Shown here one piece after another: positions 46,325-55,053 of a DNA stretch of 64,000 bases; the stretch's first letter is position 1, and each line of letters starts with the position of its first letter. Both the position numbers and the translations under genes were made by a program. Origin of the DNA: Streptomyces sp. NBC_00154 (lineage in GTDB: Bacteria; Actinomycetota; Actinomycetes; Streptomycetales; Streptomycetaceae); NCBI RefSeq assembly GCF_026342835.1, contig NZ_JAPEMI010000002.1, positions 248,001 through 312,000 of the forward strand, read 5' to 3'. The notes below the pieces were generated by a model. That model was not told where the DNA came from. It made no database searches and saw only the letters and a program-made list of their open reading frames with translations.

Positions 46325-47179
46325 ATGCACGTGTACTGCGGGAACGACTGGGCCAGCGACCACCACGACGTCGCCCTGGTCGACCACGACGGAGCTCTAT
46401 TGGCCAAGGCCCGGATCGGCGACGACACCCCGGGCCTGCGACAACTGATCGACCTGCTCGCCGCCCACGGCGACACCAAAGAGGACCCGATCCCGGTGGC
46501 GATCGAGACCTCTCGGGGCCTGCTGGTGGCCTGCCTTCGCGGCACCGGACGCCCCGTCTATGCCATCAACCCGACGGTCGCCGCCCGATACCGCGACCGC
46601 CACGCGGTCTCCCGCCGCAAATCCGACCACCTGGACGCCATGGTCCTGGCCAACATCCTGCGCACCGACGCTGCAGCCCGCCGGCAACTGCCCCGCAATT
46701 CCGAGCTGGCCCAGGTTATCGCGGTGCTGGCACGAGCCCAGCAGGACGCAGTCTGGGACCGCACCCAGGCTGGCAACAAACTCCGCTCCCACCTGCACGA
46801 ATACTTCCCTGCCGCGCTGGAAGCGTTCAGTACCCGCGACGGCCTGTGCACCCCCGCGGCGCTGGTCATCCTGGCTTCCGCCCCCACCCCGGGGCAGGCC
46901 GCCAAGCTCACCCGCGCCCAGCTGCGGGCGCTGCTGAAGAAAGCCGGCCGCCAGCGCGGCATCGACGCGGAGACCGAACGGCTGCACGAGATCCTCCGGC
47001 TGCCGCACATGCGGCAACTGCCGCTGGTGGAAAACGCAATGGGCCGCCAGACCATCACGCTGGTACGGAAACTGGAGATCGCCTGCACCAGCGCGGACGA
47101 CCTCGCGCAGGCGGCGGTGGAATCTTTTGAACAGCACCCGGACGCGCGGATCATCACCAGGGCCGCGCCATGTCCTTGA
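46325..47179 (+). pseudogene. IS110-family transposase, C-terminal domain missing
   Basis: 284 residues of a different IS110 lineage from the one at 16364. The DEDD domain is present (HVYCGNDWASDHHDVALVD, AIETSRGLLVACL, KSDHLDAMVLANILR), but the sequence leaves the family at HPDARIITR, just where the C-terminal serine domain should begin. The serine nucleophile is therefore absent and the protein should be inactive. Confidence 0.82.
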
Positions 47180-47344
47180 CTGCGGAGGGGCCGTAGGCGG
47201 TCGCCGCGCCGCCGCTTTGAAAAAGCCTTCCGTGAGTCTCCGCCGCAGGACCTGCCACCGTTCCTGGAGACAGTCGGGCGTCGGCGGATTCCTCTTCACC
47301 CGCCCCGAAGTCGTCGCTGCTCAGCCATGGCCGGGCCGGTGGCC

Positions 47345-47394
47345 CCGACTCCCGGCGGGGCCACCGACTCCCGGCGGGGCCACCGACTCCCGGC
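47345..47394 (+). repeat. Short tandem repeat, 19-bp unit
   Basis: Two full units GGGGCCACCGACTCCCGGC (47357-47375, 47376-47394) preceded by a partial one. It is non-coding and lies between the IS110 fragment and the oxidoreductase operon. Confidence 0.8.
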
Positions 47395-47454
47395 GCGACC
47401 CGGGGCATCCGGATCAGACCCCGTTCCGGGATGAAAGTCCCGCAGAAAAGGCTT

Positions 47455-48171
47455 CTACGCCGCATCGACGGGTGGGATCGCAGCAGCGGTGCGGGCCTGG
47501 CCGACCGCTCGGCCGCGCTTCGACGCGGGGAAGCGGTCGAGCATGGCCCGCAGTTCGTCGGAGCTGACGTCGGCTCCGAAGGGTTCGGTCCCCGGTTCGA
47601 GCTGTACGCCTTCGGCGAGCGGGCCGACGATGACGGGGTCGAAGCCGAGAGCATTCACGAGGTGCGCGGTCGTGGCCCGGTCGGCCGGGCCGTTCCCGGC
47701 GAGGGCGATTGCCTTGCGGCCGGGCGCGCCGGCGGGCCGTGCCTCGTCCTCAAGGTCGTGGTAGCCCATGTGGTTGAAGGCCTTGACCACGCGGGAGCCC
47801 GGGAGGAACGCCTGGAGGATCTCGCTGGTGGAGGTGCGCGGGTCGGTGAGGTCGTCGCGCACGCCCTCGACCTCCCACCAGTAGTTCATCGCGTCGACGA
47901 CCAGTTTGCCGTGCAGCGCTTCGACCGGGATGCTGCGGTACTTCCCCAGGGGAAGCGCCAGGATCGCGACGTCCGCCTGAGCCGCCGCCTCCGCCGCGGT
48001 GACCGCGGTCGCGCCGGGCGTGAGGACCTCGATGGTGAGCGCGATGTCCTCGGGTGCCCCCGAGCCGGCGATCAGCGCGCGAAGACCTGCTGACAGGGCC
48101 AGCCGCGCCAGTACGGTGCCTACTTTTCCGGCACCCAGGATGCCTATCGTACGGATGTCATGCACGTCCAT
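47455..48171 (-). CDS. F420/NADP-dependent oxidoreductase-like protein
   Basis: A 238-residue Rossmann-fold protein of the NADPH-dependent F420 reductase group (COG2085). N-terminal TIGILGAGKVGTVLARLAL is the NADP-binding motif; ILALPLGKY, VVDAMNYWW and VKAFNHMGYHDL are family blocks. It could move hydride between NADP and F420 or a flavin. The ATG at 48171 follows GGAGAGG. It is the third gene of the LLM operon, 19 bp after the second, so it may supply reduced cofactor to those enzymes. Confidence 0.82.
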   Translation of the reverse strand: MDVHDIRTIGILGAGKVGTVLARLALSAGLRALIAGSGAPEDIALTIEVLTPGATAVTAAEAAAQADVAILALPLGKYRSIPVEALHGKLVVDAMNYWWEVEGVRDDLTDPRTSTSEILQAFLPGSRVVKAFNHMGYHDLEDEARPAGAPGRKAIALAGNGPADRATTAHLVNALGFDPVIVGPLAEGVQLEPGTEPFGADVSSDELRAMLDRFPASKRGRAVGQARTAAAIPPVDAA

Positions 48172-48190
48172 TGCCTCTCCATTCACGACG

Positions 48191-49222
48191 TCAGCCGGCG
48201 AGGATGTCACGGACCATGGGGATCACCTTCGTGCCGTAGAGCTCAACTGCGCGAAGGCGGGCGCTGACCGGCTGCGGGCCCGCGGTGTACAGGAGGTCGA
48301 ACCTGCCGACGCCGAGTCCGCGTACCGCTTGGGCGATCCTGCGTGCGACCGTGTCCGGCGAGCCGATGTACATGGAGCCGTGCTCGATCTCGGCCTCGAA
48401 TTCCTCCCGGCGCACCGGTGGCCAGCCCCGCAGCGCGCCGATGCGGTCGCGCATGAGCCGGTAGCCCGGCCAGAACAGCTCCCGGGCTTCTTCGTCGGTG
48501 TCGGCGATGAATCCGGGTGAGTGCATTCCCACCGGATGTGCCGTGGTGCCGAACTGGTCTGCGGCGCGCCGGTAGAGGTCCGTGTAGGGCAGGAAGCGTT
48601 CGAAGGAGCCGCCGATGATGGCGAGCATGAGCGGAAGCCCGTATCGGGCGGTGCGGATGACCGACTGGGGTGAACCTCCGACTCCGACCCAGGTGGTCAG
48701 GCGCCCCGACTCGGTGGTCGGGAAGACCTCGGTGCTCTCCAGCGGCGCCCGCACTGTGCCCGACCACGTGACGGGCTTCTCCTCCAGCAGCTTCGCGAAC
48801 AGTTCCATCTTCTCCTCGAACAACGTGTCGTAGTTGTTGAGGTCGTATCCGAACAGGGGGAACGACTCGGTGAAGGAGCCGCGGCCGAGAATGATCTCGG
48901 CCCGGCCGCCGGAGAGGGCGTCGACCGTTGCGAAGCGCTGGAACACTCGGACGGGATCGTCGGAACTGAGCACGGTCACACCGGAGGACAGGTGGATGCG
49001 CCGGGTGCGCGTGGCGATGCCGGCGAGCACGGTCTCCGGGGACGAGATCGAGTACTCGGGGCGGTGGTGTTCGCCGAGCGCGATGACGTCGACGCCGATG
49101 TCGTCCGCGAGGACGGCTTCGTCGACGACCTGCCGGATGGCCCTGGCGTGGGAGACCGGGACACCTGAGTCGTCTTCGGGCAGGTCCCCGAATGTGTCCA
49201 GGCCAAAAACGAGATCATCCAT
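48191..49222 (-). CDS. LLM-class flavin-dependent monooxygenase 2
   Basis: A 343-residue luciferase-like (TIM-barrel) oxidoreductase. Typical blocks: DDIGVDVIALGEHHRPEYSI, RIHLSSGVTVLSSDDPVRVF, GRAEIILGRGSFTESFPLFGYD and TWVGVGGSPQSVIRTARYG. Such enzymes use FMNH2 or F420 to oxidise organic substrates. It overlaps the upstream LLM gene by eight bases, so the two are translated together. AAGGAG precedes the ATG. About half identical by eye to LLM 1: a tandem duplication. Confidence 0.9.
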   Translation of the reverse strand: MDDLVFGLDTFGDLPEDDSGVPVSHARAIRQVVDEAVLADDIGVDVIALGEHHRPEYSISSPETVLAGIATRTRRIHLSSGVTVLSSDDPVRVFQRFATVDALSGGRAEIILGRGSFTESFPLFGYDLNNYDTLFEEKMELFAKLLEEKPVTWSGTVRAPLESTEVFPTTESGRLTTWVGVGGSPQSVIRTARYGLPLMLAIIGGSFERFLPYTDLYRRAADQFGTTAHPVGMHSPGFIADTDEEARELFWPGYRLMRDRIGALRGWPPVRREEFEAEIEHGSMYIGSPDTVARRIAQAVRGLGVGRFDLLYTAGPQPVSARLRAVELYGTKVIPMVRDILAG

Positions 49223-50264
49223 GGGTGGACTCCTTGGCGAGCAATTCCCTGACCCGCGGGGCGACTTCGCGGCCCAGCAGTTCGATCGTGCGGGCGCGGG
49301 CCTGGCGAGGCAGGTGCATGATGTCGTACTTGAGGTCGAAGCGGTTCAGGTGCAGGGCGCGCGCGGTCTGGGCGATCTTGTGGGCGACGGCCTCCGGAGA
49401 GCCGATGAAGAGTGCCCCCTGCTCGATCTCCGCCTCGTACCGTTCGCGGGTCGGCTTGTAGAACCCCCGCTCCTCGGCGGCTTGGGCAACGACCGGCTGC
49501 CAGTACTGCCACCAGGTCTCGACCGCTTCCTCGTCGGTGTCGGCGACGAGCCCCAGGGAGTGCTGGCCGATCGGTTGCGGCTCGTGCCCGGCCTGCTGCA
49601 GCGCCTGCAGGTAGAGCTTGACGTGGCCCGCGAACCGCTGCGGGCGTCCGCCGATGATGGCCATCATCAGGGGCAGTCCGTAGCTGGCCGCACGGATCAC
49701 GGAGTGCGGGCTGCCGCCCACGCCGATCCAGGTGGGGATACCCCCGTGGTGCATCCGGGGGCGCAGCCGCTGTTCGACGAGCGGTGTCCGGAGCGCGCCG
49801 GACCACGTCACCGTCTCCTCCCGCTGCAGACGCATGAAGAGTTCGAGTTTCTCCTCGAACAACTCCTCGTAGTCGGCGAGGTCGTAGCCGAACAGGGGGA
49901 AGGACTCCGTGGCCGACGCTCGCCCGAGGACGAGCTGGGCCCGGCCGTTCGACACGGCGTCCAGGGTCGAGAATTCGTGGTAGAGCCGCACGGGATCATT
50001 GGTGCTCAGGACGGTCACCGATGTTCCGAGGCGGATGCGCTTCGTGGCGGTGGCGATGGCGGAGAGCAGCACGGGGGCGGCACTGTCGACGTGGCCCGGT
50101 CGGTAGTGCTCGCCGACGCTGAAGACATCCAGTCCCGAGGATTCGGCGAGTGCGGCCTCCTCGACGAGCAGGCGGACGGTCTCGGCGTCGCTGAGCGTCC
50201 GGCCGTCGTCCGTGGCGACCTCCCCGAATGAGTTGAGGCCAATTTCGAAGGTCAGGGGCGTCAT
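49215..50264 (-). CDS. LLM-class flavin-dependent monooxygenase 1
   Basis: A 349-residue luciferase-like oxidoreductase, first gene of a three-gene operon. Blocks: AESSGLDVFSVGEHYRPGHV, RIRLGTSVTVLSTNDPVRLY, GRAQLVLGRASATESFPLFGYD, TWIGVGGSPHSVIRAASYG. The ATG at 50264 was chosen because GGAGGAG lies just upstream; a GTG at 50276 is in frame but lies within that site. Upstream are two 18-bp inverted-repeat sites, 51-96 bp before the start. Confidence 0.9.
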   Translation of the reverse strand: MTPLTFEIGLNSFGEVATDDGRTLSDAETVRLLVEEAALAESSGLDVFSVGEHYRPGHVDSAAPVLLSAIATATKRIRLGTSVTVLSTNDPVRLYHEFSTLDAVSNGRAQLVLGRASATESFPLFGYDLADYEELFEEKLELFMRLQREETVTWSGALRTPLVEQRLRPRMHHGGIPTWIGVGGSPHSVIRAASYGLPLMMAIIGGRPQRFAGHVKLYLQALQQAGHEPQPIGQHSLGLVADTDEEAVETWWQYWQPVVAQAAEERGFYKPTRERYEAEIEQGALFIGSPEAVAHKIAQTARALHLNRFDLKYDIMHLPRQARARTIELLGREVAPRVRELLAKESTHG

Positions 50265-50314
50265 GTTCTCCTCCACCGGTGGTCCCGCAGGTAGCTGACC
50301 ACTCGAAAATCACT

Positions 50315-50332
50315 TGATTGACGAAACAAGTA
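50315..50332. promoter_or_regulatory. 18-bp MarR-type site 1, LLM operon
   Basis: TGATTG-ACGAAA-CAAGTA. Four of six arm pairs match; the right half is the exact consensus. Its centre is 28 bp from the next site. Confidence 0.5.
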
Positions 50333-50342
50333 TCTTCATGCA

Positions 50343-50360
50343 TGCTTGACGTGTCAATCA
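50343..50360. promoter_or_regulatory. 18-bp MarR-type site 2, LLM operon
   Basis: TGCTTG-ACGTGT-CAATCA, five of six arm pairs; it contains TTGAC and GTCAA around two bases. Confidence 0.5.
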
Positions 50361-50576
50361 GGAGGGTGCGGGGCTCGGTGCGCGGACACGCCTCGCCGTC
50401 GAGCAGGGGCTGTGCGTCCGTCTGTCCGCAGGGGTGAACGCCGGGGTGCTCCCCGGTCCACTCGCTCGGGATCTGACTGGCGCCGGGTTCGCGGTGCTTC
50501 GCACCCGCACGGGATCGTCGCCCGGCTGCGATGTCGGTCGGTTCACCGCCCGTTCCGCGCATTGATCATGAACACG

Positions 50577-50594
50577 TATTTGATTCATCAACTA
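50577..50594. promoter_or_regulatory. 18-bp MarR-type site, divergent gene
   Basis: TATTTG-ATTCAT-CAACTA, five of six arm pairs, ending 16 bp before the GTG of the membrane-protein gene at 50611. Its core TTGAT-TC-ATCAA is a perfect palindrome arm pair. Confidence 0.5.
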
Positions 50595-50610
50595 AGTGAG
50601 GTGACCAGTC

Positions 50611-51435
50611 GTGGCCCACGCCACGCAGATGCCGCACGCCGCCGTCCTGGCGTCGGGCAGGCCAGAAGGAAGCCCTCCTCGCGTCGTTCGGCAGGCGCGA
50701 CAAGCGATCGTGCGCAGAACCTTGCGGCACGCGGCGACAGGCGCGGCGGCGATCGCGATGCTCCACGCAGCCCTGCTCGGCGTCTCCTCCGGTGCCGACC
50801 CCTATCCCGAATTCGGCTGGACGGACACGACGCAGGAGATGGCCTGCGTCTACGCCTTGACCCCCTGGCCCCTGACGGCACTGATCCTGCTCTGGCTGGC
50901 GCACCAGCGGCAGGCGGCCTACACCCGTGCCGCCTTCGCGCTGCTGCTGTCCAGCGCGGCCGGGCTGGCCTACACCTGGTCGGTCCCCCTGGAACACCTC
51001 CCGGGGCAAGAGAGTTCGCTCTTCCGTGAGTACCTCGCGATGCCCGGTGCGCTCACGGGCTGGTACCTGCTGATGGCCCTGGCGGTGGTCACCGCCATCT
51101 CGTCGGTCCGAGCACGCATCGTCGTCATGACGACGGCGGTGTGCGGCGTGACGACGGCCGTGCTGACGTCCCCTCACCCTGCCTCCGCCGGTGTGCTGGG
51201 CGCGGCCGTACCGCTCCTTACCTGGTTCGTCGCGGGGCGTCTTCCGCGGAAGGACTCATGGAGCCGAGGCCCTGCGGATGCCTGGGAGCCGGAAGGACAG
51301 GTCGTAGCCTTGCGGCCGCGCGCCGAGGAGCCGGGTGGCGGCCAGGCCGCGCCCCGGGGTCGAACGGCGGGGGCGCCGGCCCGACCGGCCCACGTCCTTT
51401 CCTTCGACCCCGTACCGTTGAGGCGCGCGGGCTGA
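50611..51435 (+). CDS. Multi-pass membrane protein
   Basis: A 274-residue protein with about five to six membrane helices (AAIAMLHAALLGVSSGADP, PWPLTALILLWLAHQ, AFALLLSSAAGLAYTW, ALTGWYLLMALAVVTAISSV, GVTTAVLTSPHPASAGVLG) and a disordered, Pro/Arg-rich C-terminal tail. I do not recognise a family. GTG start with GAGGT upstream, next to an 18-bp site. The DedA gene starts five bases after its stop, so the two form an operon, divergent from the LLM operon. Confidence 0.65.
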   Translation: MAHATQMPHAAVLASGRPEGSPPRVVRQARQAIVRRTLRHAATGAAAIAMLHAALLGVSSGADPYPEFGWTDTTQEMACVYALTPWPLTALILLWLAHQRQAAYTRAAFALLLSSAAGLAYTWSVPLEHLPGQESSLFREYLAMPGALTGWYLLMALAVVTAISSVRARIVVMTTAVCGVTTAVLTSPHPASAGVLGAAVPLLTWFVAGRLPRKDSWSRGPADAWEPEGQVVALRPRAEEPGGGQAAPRGRTAGAPARPAHVLSFDPVPLRRAG

Positions 51436-51440
51436 CCGCC

Positions 51441-52139
51441 ATGCATCTCAACGGTGTGATCGAAGCGGCCGGATGGTGGTCGTACGCCGCGGTGTTCGTC
51501 CTGACGGCCAGTGAGACGAGCGCCTTCACCGGGCTGCTGGTTCCCGGCGAGACGGCCATTCTCCTCGCCTCCGCGATCGCCGGCCGGGGCGAACTGAACG
51601 CCTTCCTCCTCGCGACCGTCGTGGTGGCCGGAGCCGTCACCGGCGACAGCCTCGGCTATGCATTGGGCCGCCGCTGCGCGCGGCGCCCCGGCCGGCGGTG
51701 GACACTGAGAGCCACCGCCGACCACGGAATCGGACGCGCCCGGACCTTCCTCACCCACCACGGCGGAGCCACGGTCTTCACGAGCAAGTTCATCGGCTTC
51801 GCGCGGACCTTCGCGCCCTATTCCGCCGGCTCATCTGGCATGCCGTACCGCCGCTTCCTCCGCTACAGCGCGGCGGCGTCGCTGATCTGGGGCATCGGCA
51901 CGGTGGCGCTCGGCTACTTCGCCGGTGCGGCCGCGACCGAGTTCCTGCACTCGGCCGGTCTGGTCGGCGCCCTGACGCTCGCCACCGTGACCGTGCCGGC
52001 CCTCATCGTCGTGAAGGTCCGCGCGCGCCGCCGACGCCGTCGGCTGCCCACCAGGTCCGCAGTCGTGGCATCGGGCGGGCCCCGGAGGCCCTCGGCGCGA
52101 CGAGCAGTACACGAGTTCACCCATTCACAGGAGAAATGA
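51441..52139 (+). CDS. DedA-family (VTT domain) membrane protein
   Basis: A 232-residue DedA/SNARE-associated-like integral membrane protein. Family blocks: SAFTGLLVPGETAILLAS (the conserved FGLIIPGE-like loop), GDSLGYALGRRCARR, and the FTSKFIGFARTFAPYSAGSSGM motif in pieces, with the conserved R for undecaprenyl-phosphate-type flippases. DedA proteins move lipids across the membrane. Basic C-terminal tail. Coupled to the preceding gene. Confidence 0.88.
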   Translation: MHLNGVIEAAGWWSYAAVFVLTASETSAFTGLLVPGETAILLASAIAGRGELNAFLLATVVVAGAVTGDSLGYALGRRCARRPGRRWTLRATADHGIGRARTFLTHHGGATVFTSKFIGFARTFAPYSAGSSGMPYRRFLRYSAAASLIWGIGTVALGYFAGAAATEFLHSAGLVGALTLATVTVPALIVVKVRARRRRRRLPTRSAVVASGGPRRPSARRAVHEFTHSQEK

Positions 52140-52142
52140 GTC

Positions 52143-52295
52143 ATGCGATTCGAGGCTGCGGACTGGGCCGTGGTGCCGCTGGACACCCCGCTGGCCCACA
52201 ACCCGTCCATCACAGGCGCCAAGGCCGCCCATCTGGCTCGCGCCGCCGTGGCGGGACTGCCCGTCCTGCCAGGGTTCGTCCTGGTGCCCGCCTAG
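52143..52295 (+). pseudogene. PEP/pyruvate-binding domain protein, first 50 codons
   Basis: MRFEAADWAVVPLDTPLAHN and ITGAKAAHLARAAVAGLPVL match the N-terminus of PEP-utilising (PpsA-like, ATP-grasp) proteins, which are normally over 800 residues. The reading stops at 52293-52295 and unrelated sequence follows, so the rest was deleted. Three bases after the DedA gene. Confidence 0.6.
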
Positions 52296-52455
52296 CGGGT
52301 ACCAGGGGCCTCCTCTCCGGCCTCGCGACGGTCATTCAGAAGATCGCGAGGGCCCCAGCGTCGGGCGAGGAGCGGAACGGCGGCTGGCCGGACGCCAGAC
52401 AGCCCTGACCGCGCCGCCGGCCGACGGTACGGAGCCTTGGGAGGACCACCCGGCG

Positions 52456-52836
52456 GTGCCACCCTCCCGGCCGGGGCGCACTGCGTTCGCCGTGGCAGCG
52501 AGCGTGGGAGGTCTGCTGCTGATCCCGCTGCTGTGGTCCGCCCTGGCGGATGCGACCCCGACCCGGCCCGAGTCCGCACCCGACGCGGTGGGCACCACGA
52601 TGGTGTTCACGGTCGAGACCCGCGACGGCGACGTCCGGCTCGCCGCCGACGACCTCTGGGAGACGTGCCGCCGATCCACGGCCGCCCACAACGACGACGC
52701 CGACCTCACCCGGGTGCGCGAGAGCGTCTACGTCGGTGCCATCCGCCCTGCGCTACCCCCGCACGACGTGATGCGTCTGCGCAGCTGCATCGAGGACGCC
52801 AACACCAATCGGGTCAACGCGGTTGTCCTGCGCTGA
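52456..52836 (+). CDS. Single-pass hypothetical protein
   Basis: 126 residues: one N-terminal membrane helix (AVAASVGGLLLIPLLWSAL), then an external part (TTMVFTVETRDGDVRLAADD, then LWETCRRS and MRLRSCIEDANTNRV). Two cysteines could form a disulphide. Family unknown. GTG start with GGGAGG upstream. It is followed by a strong terminator. Confidence 0.5.
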   Translation: MPPSRPGRTAFAVAASVGGLLLIPLLWSALADATPTRPESAPDAVGTTMVFTVETRDGDVRLAADDLWETCRRSTAAHNDDADLTRVRESVYVGAIRPALPPHDVMRLRSCIEDANTNRVNAVVLR

Positions 52837-52841
52837 GCGGA

Positions 52842-52881
52842 GCCCCGCTGTGCCGGCCGGTGCCGGTTGGCACAGCGGGGC
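52842..52881 (+). terminator. Strong terminator
   Basis: GCCCCGCTGTGCC and its perfect complement (52869-52881), a 13-bp stem with a 14-base loop, five bases past the preceding stop codon. Confidence 0.7.
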
Positions 52882-52892
52882 GGGCACACGCC

Positions 52893-53106
52893 TCAGCCTG
52901 TGGCGGCGAGCAGTACGACCGTGTTGCGCATTTGCTGCCCGTAGGCGAAGCGGTGCAATCGGGTGGCGAGCAGTCGATGGATGTGAGGCAGCATGGCGGA
53001 GGTGAAGGGCGCCGGCGTGCGGGCTGATCAGCACGCCCGGCGCGCTCCACCGCGGATGCCCGCCGGCAGTGGTCACATCCAGGGCGCGCGCAGTTGACCC
53101 CTGCAC
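52893..53106 (-). pseudogene. D-2-hydroxyacid dehydrogenase C-terminus, frameshifted
   Basis: Leftward, ARALDVTTAGGHPRWSAPGV and LISPHAGA carry the conserved end of the NAD domain (ALDV...HPLW..PGVLISPH, with the catalytic His). A frameshift near 53005 then leads to TSAMLPHIHRLLATRLHRFA and a stop at 52893. Everything upstream is missing; IS701 element B begins only 20 bp away. Confidence 0.6.
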
Positions 53107-53128
53107 TGCTTACCTGGGCAGCGCCTAG

Positions 53129-54570
53129 TAGGGCTTGGTCAGGTCGGTTGTGGTGGTGCGTGTCCTGCAGGTCCGGTGTGGCGTTGAGAGTGTGTGACTC
53201 CGGACGAGATTGCTGTGGTGCGTGGCGAGTTGGAGACGTTCGCGGCGGAGGTGTTCGAGCCGTTTGCGCGAAAGGATCAGCGCCGGTGGGGGCAGGTATA
53301 TCTGCGGGGGCTGCTGACCGACGGGCAGCGTAAGTCGGTCGAGCCGATGGCCGCCCGGCTCGGGGAGGACGGCAATCGTCAGGCACTGGCCAACTTCATC
53401 ACCACCAGCCCCTGGGACCCCGCGCACATCCGGGCCCAGCTCGCCTGGCGGATGGAGGAGGCGATCGGGCCGGAGGCCCTGGTCTTCGACGACACCGGGT
53501 TTTTGAAGGACGGGACCGCCTCGGCGTGTGTGTCGCGGCAGTACACCGGCACCGCGGGCAAGGTCACCAACTGCCAGGTCGGCGTCTCACTCCACCTCGC
53601 GTCCGACCACGCCTCGGCGGCGGTCAACTGGCGGCTGTTCCTGCCCGGGACATGGGATCCCGCCTCACCGAAGGCCGATGCGGGCAAGGTCGCCCGCCGT
53701 GCCGCCTGCGGCATCCCGGACGATGTCGGGCATGTGGAGAAGTGGCAGCTGGCCCTGGACATGCTCGACGAGACCCGCTCCTGGGGGATCGAGGTGCCGC
53801 TGGCCGTCGCGGACGCCGGATACGGCGATGCCGCCGCGTTCCGGCACGGACTGCAGGCCCGCGGCCTGAACTACGTGGTGGGGATCTCCACCACGCTGTC
53901 GGCCCAGCCCGCCGGCGCGGTGCCGGTGGCCGAGCCGTACTCGGGGTCCGGACGGCCGCCGGTGGCGAAGTATCCCGACAAGCCGCGGCCGGTGAAGGAG
54001 CTGGTCATCGCGGCGGGCCGGAAGGCGGCCAGGCCGGTGCAGTGGCGGGAGGGCTCCCGGCCCGGCACCGGCCGCTCGGGCCGCAAGCGGATGTACTCCC
54101 GCTTCGTGGCCTTGCGCATCCGGCCTGCCGGACGCGAGGTCCGCCAGGCCACCGACGGCCCGGAACTGCCGGAGTGCTGGCTGCTGGCCGAATGGCCCGC
54201 CGGTGAGAGCGAGCCGGTGCAGTTCTGGCTGTCCGACCTGCCCTCCGGCATGCCTCTGACCACGCTGGTCCGGCTCGCCAAACTCCGCTGGCGCATCGAA
54301 CACGACTACCGGGAGATGAAACAGGCCCTGGGACTTGCCCACTTCGAGGGCCGCACCTGGAACGGCTGGCACCACCACGTCACCCTCGTCTCCGTCGCGC
54401 ACGCCTTCTGCACCCTGCAACGACTGGCCCGGGCCCCAAAAGACGCGGCGCCGGCCTGAGCCTCTACCAGGTCGTCCGCGAGCTGCAGATACTCCTCGCC
54501 CTCTGGACCGGTGCCTGCCCCACCTGCCACCGCAACATACCCACACCGATACGAACCTGACCAAGCCCTA
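53129..54570 (+). mobile_element. IS701-family element B (complete)
   Basis: 1442 bp, exactly the same length as element A. Terminal inverted repeats begin TAGGGCTTGGTCAGG (element A has TAGTGCTTGG). Flanked by CTAG at 53125-53128 and 54571-54574. Confidence 0.93.
53194..54459 (+). CDS. IS701-family transposase
   Basis: A 421-residue complete DDE transposase, a close relative of the one at 31766. Catalytic blocks: LVFDDTGFLKDG, LAVADAGYGDAAAFR, LRWRIEHDYREMKQAL. Several replacements spread along the protein (for example SALIF versus EALVF before the first Asp pair) show that the two are not a recent duplication. Confidence 0.92.
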   Translation: MTPDEIAVVRGELETFAAEVFEPFARKDQRRWGQVYLRGLLTDGQRKSVEPMAARLGEDGNRQALANFITTSPWDPAHIRAQLAWRMEEAIGPEALVFDDTGFLKDGTASACVSRQYTGTAGKVTNCQVGVSLHLASDHASAAVNWRLFLPGTWDPASPKADAGKVARRAACGIPDDVGHVEKWQLALDMLDETRSWGIEVPLAVADAGYGDAAAFRHGLQARGLNYVVGISTTLSAQPAGAVPVAEPYSGSGRPPVAKYPDKPRPVKELVIAAGRKAARPVQWREGSRPGTGRSGRKRMYSRFVALRIRPAGREVRQATDGPELPECWLLAEWPAGESEPVQFWLSDLPSGMPLTTLVRLAKLRWRIEHDYREMKQALGLAHFEGRTWNGWHHHVTLVSVAHAFCTLQRLARAPKDAAPA

Positions 54571-54574
54571 CTAG

Positions 54575-55053
54575 CTGTGCCCCGCTGCGCCACGTGCTCC
54601 TGGTGCTGCTCCAGTGCCGTATGAGCCGTCCGTCCCCCGTCCTGACTTTCGCGCACACCGTGGCCGACAGCGTGTCCCGTGGGGTGATTTCGCGCGCGGC
54701 GTCGGCACACCTCTCATCAAGTGTTGCGTCCAGCTGGTCCTGGAGACGATGGCCGCCTTCGCCGGTGTCCTGGTGGCGCACGCGCTGGGCTGACCAGCGT
54801 GGCTCACCGGTGGAACGGGTTCGTCCGCGCGGCCGCGCTGGGGCTGGTATGGGTCCTATCCGTAGGGAGGCGGCGTGGGTCTCTGCCCGACCGACCGTAC
54901 GAGATGTCGTGTGGTGCGACGGCGCTCAGCGATGTCCGCTTCAACTGCACGGCCGGCCGACCGGGCAAGTGCCCGAGGGTGACCGCCGCCACTGCGCAAT
55001 GTCGGCCTGCCGGAGCCCAGGTGTCTTCAGACGTCTGGTGGGCGGAGCCGTAG
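54575..55053. other. Gap after IS701 B with a gene relic
   Basis: About 480 bp. At 54683-54793 (+) a 36-codon reading GDFARGVGTPLIKCCVQLVL then ETMAAFAGVLVAHALG ends in a stop and looks like the C-terminus of a lost gene. The rest shows no coding signal. Confidence 0.4.

Noticed and set aside
47345..47394. CRISPR-like repeat
   Set aside because: The 19-bp units are directly adjacent without spacers, so this is a simple tandem repeat.
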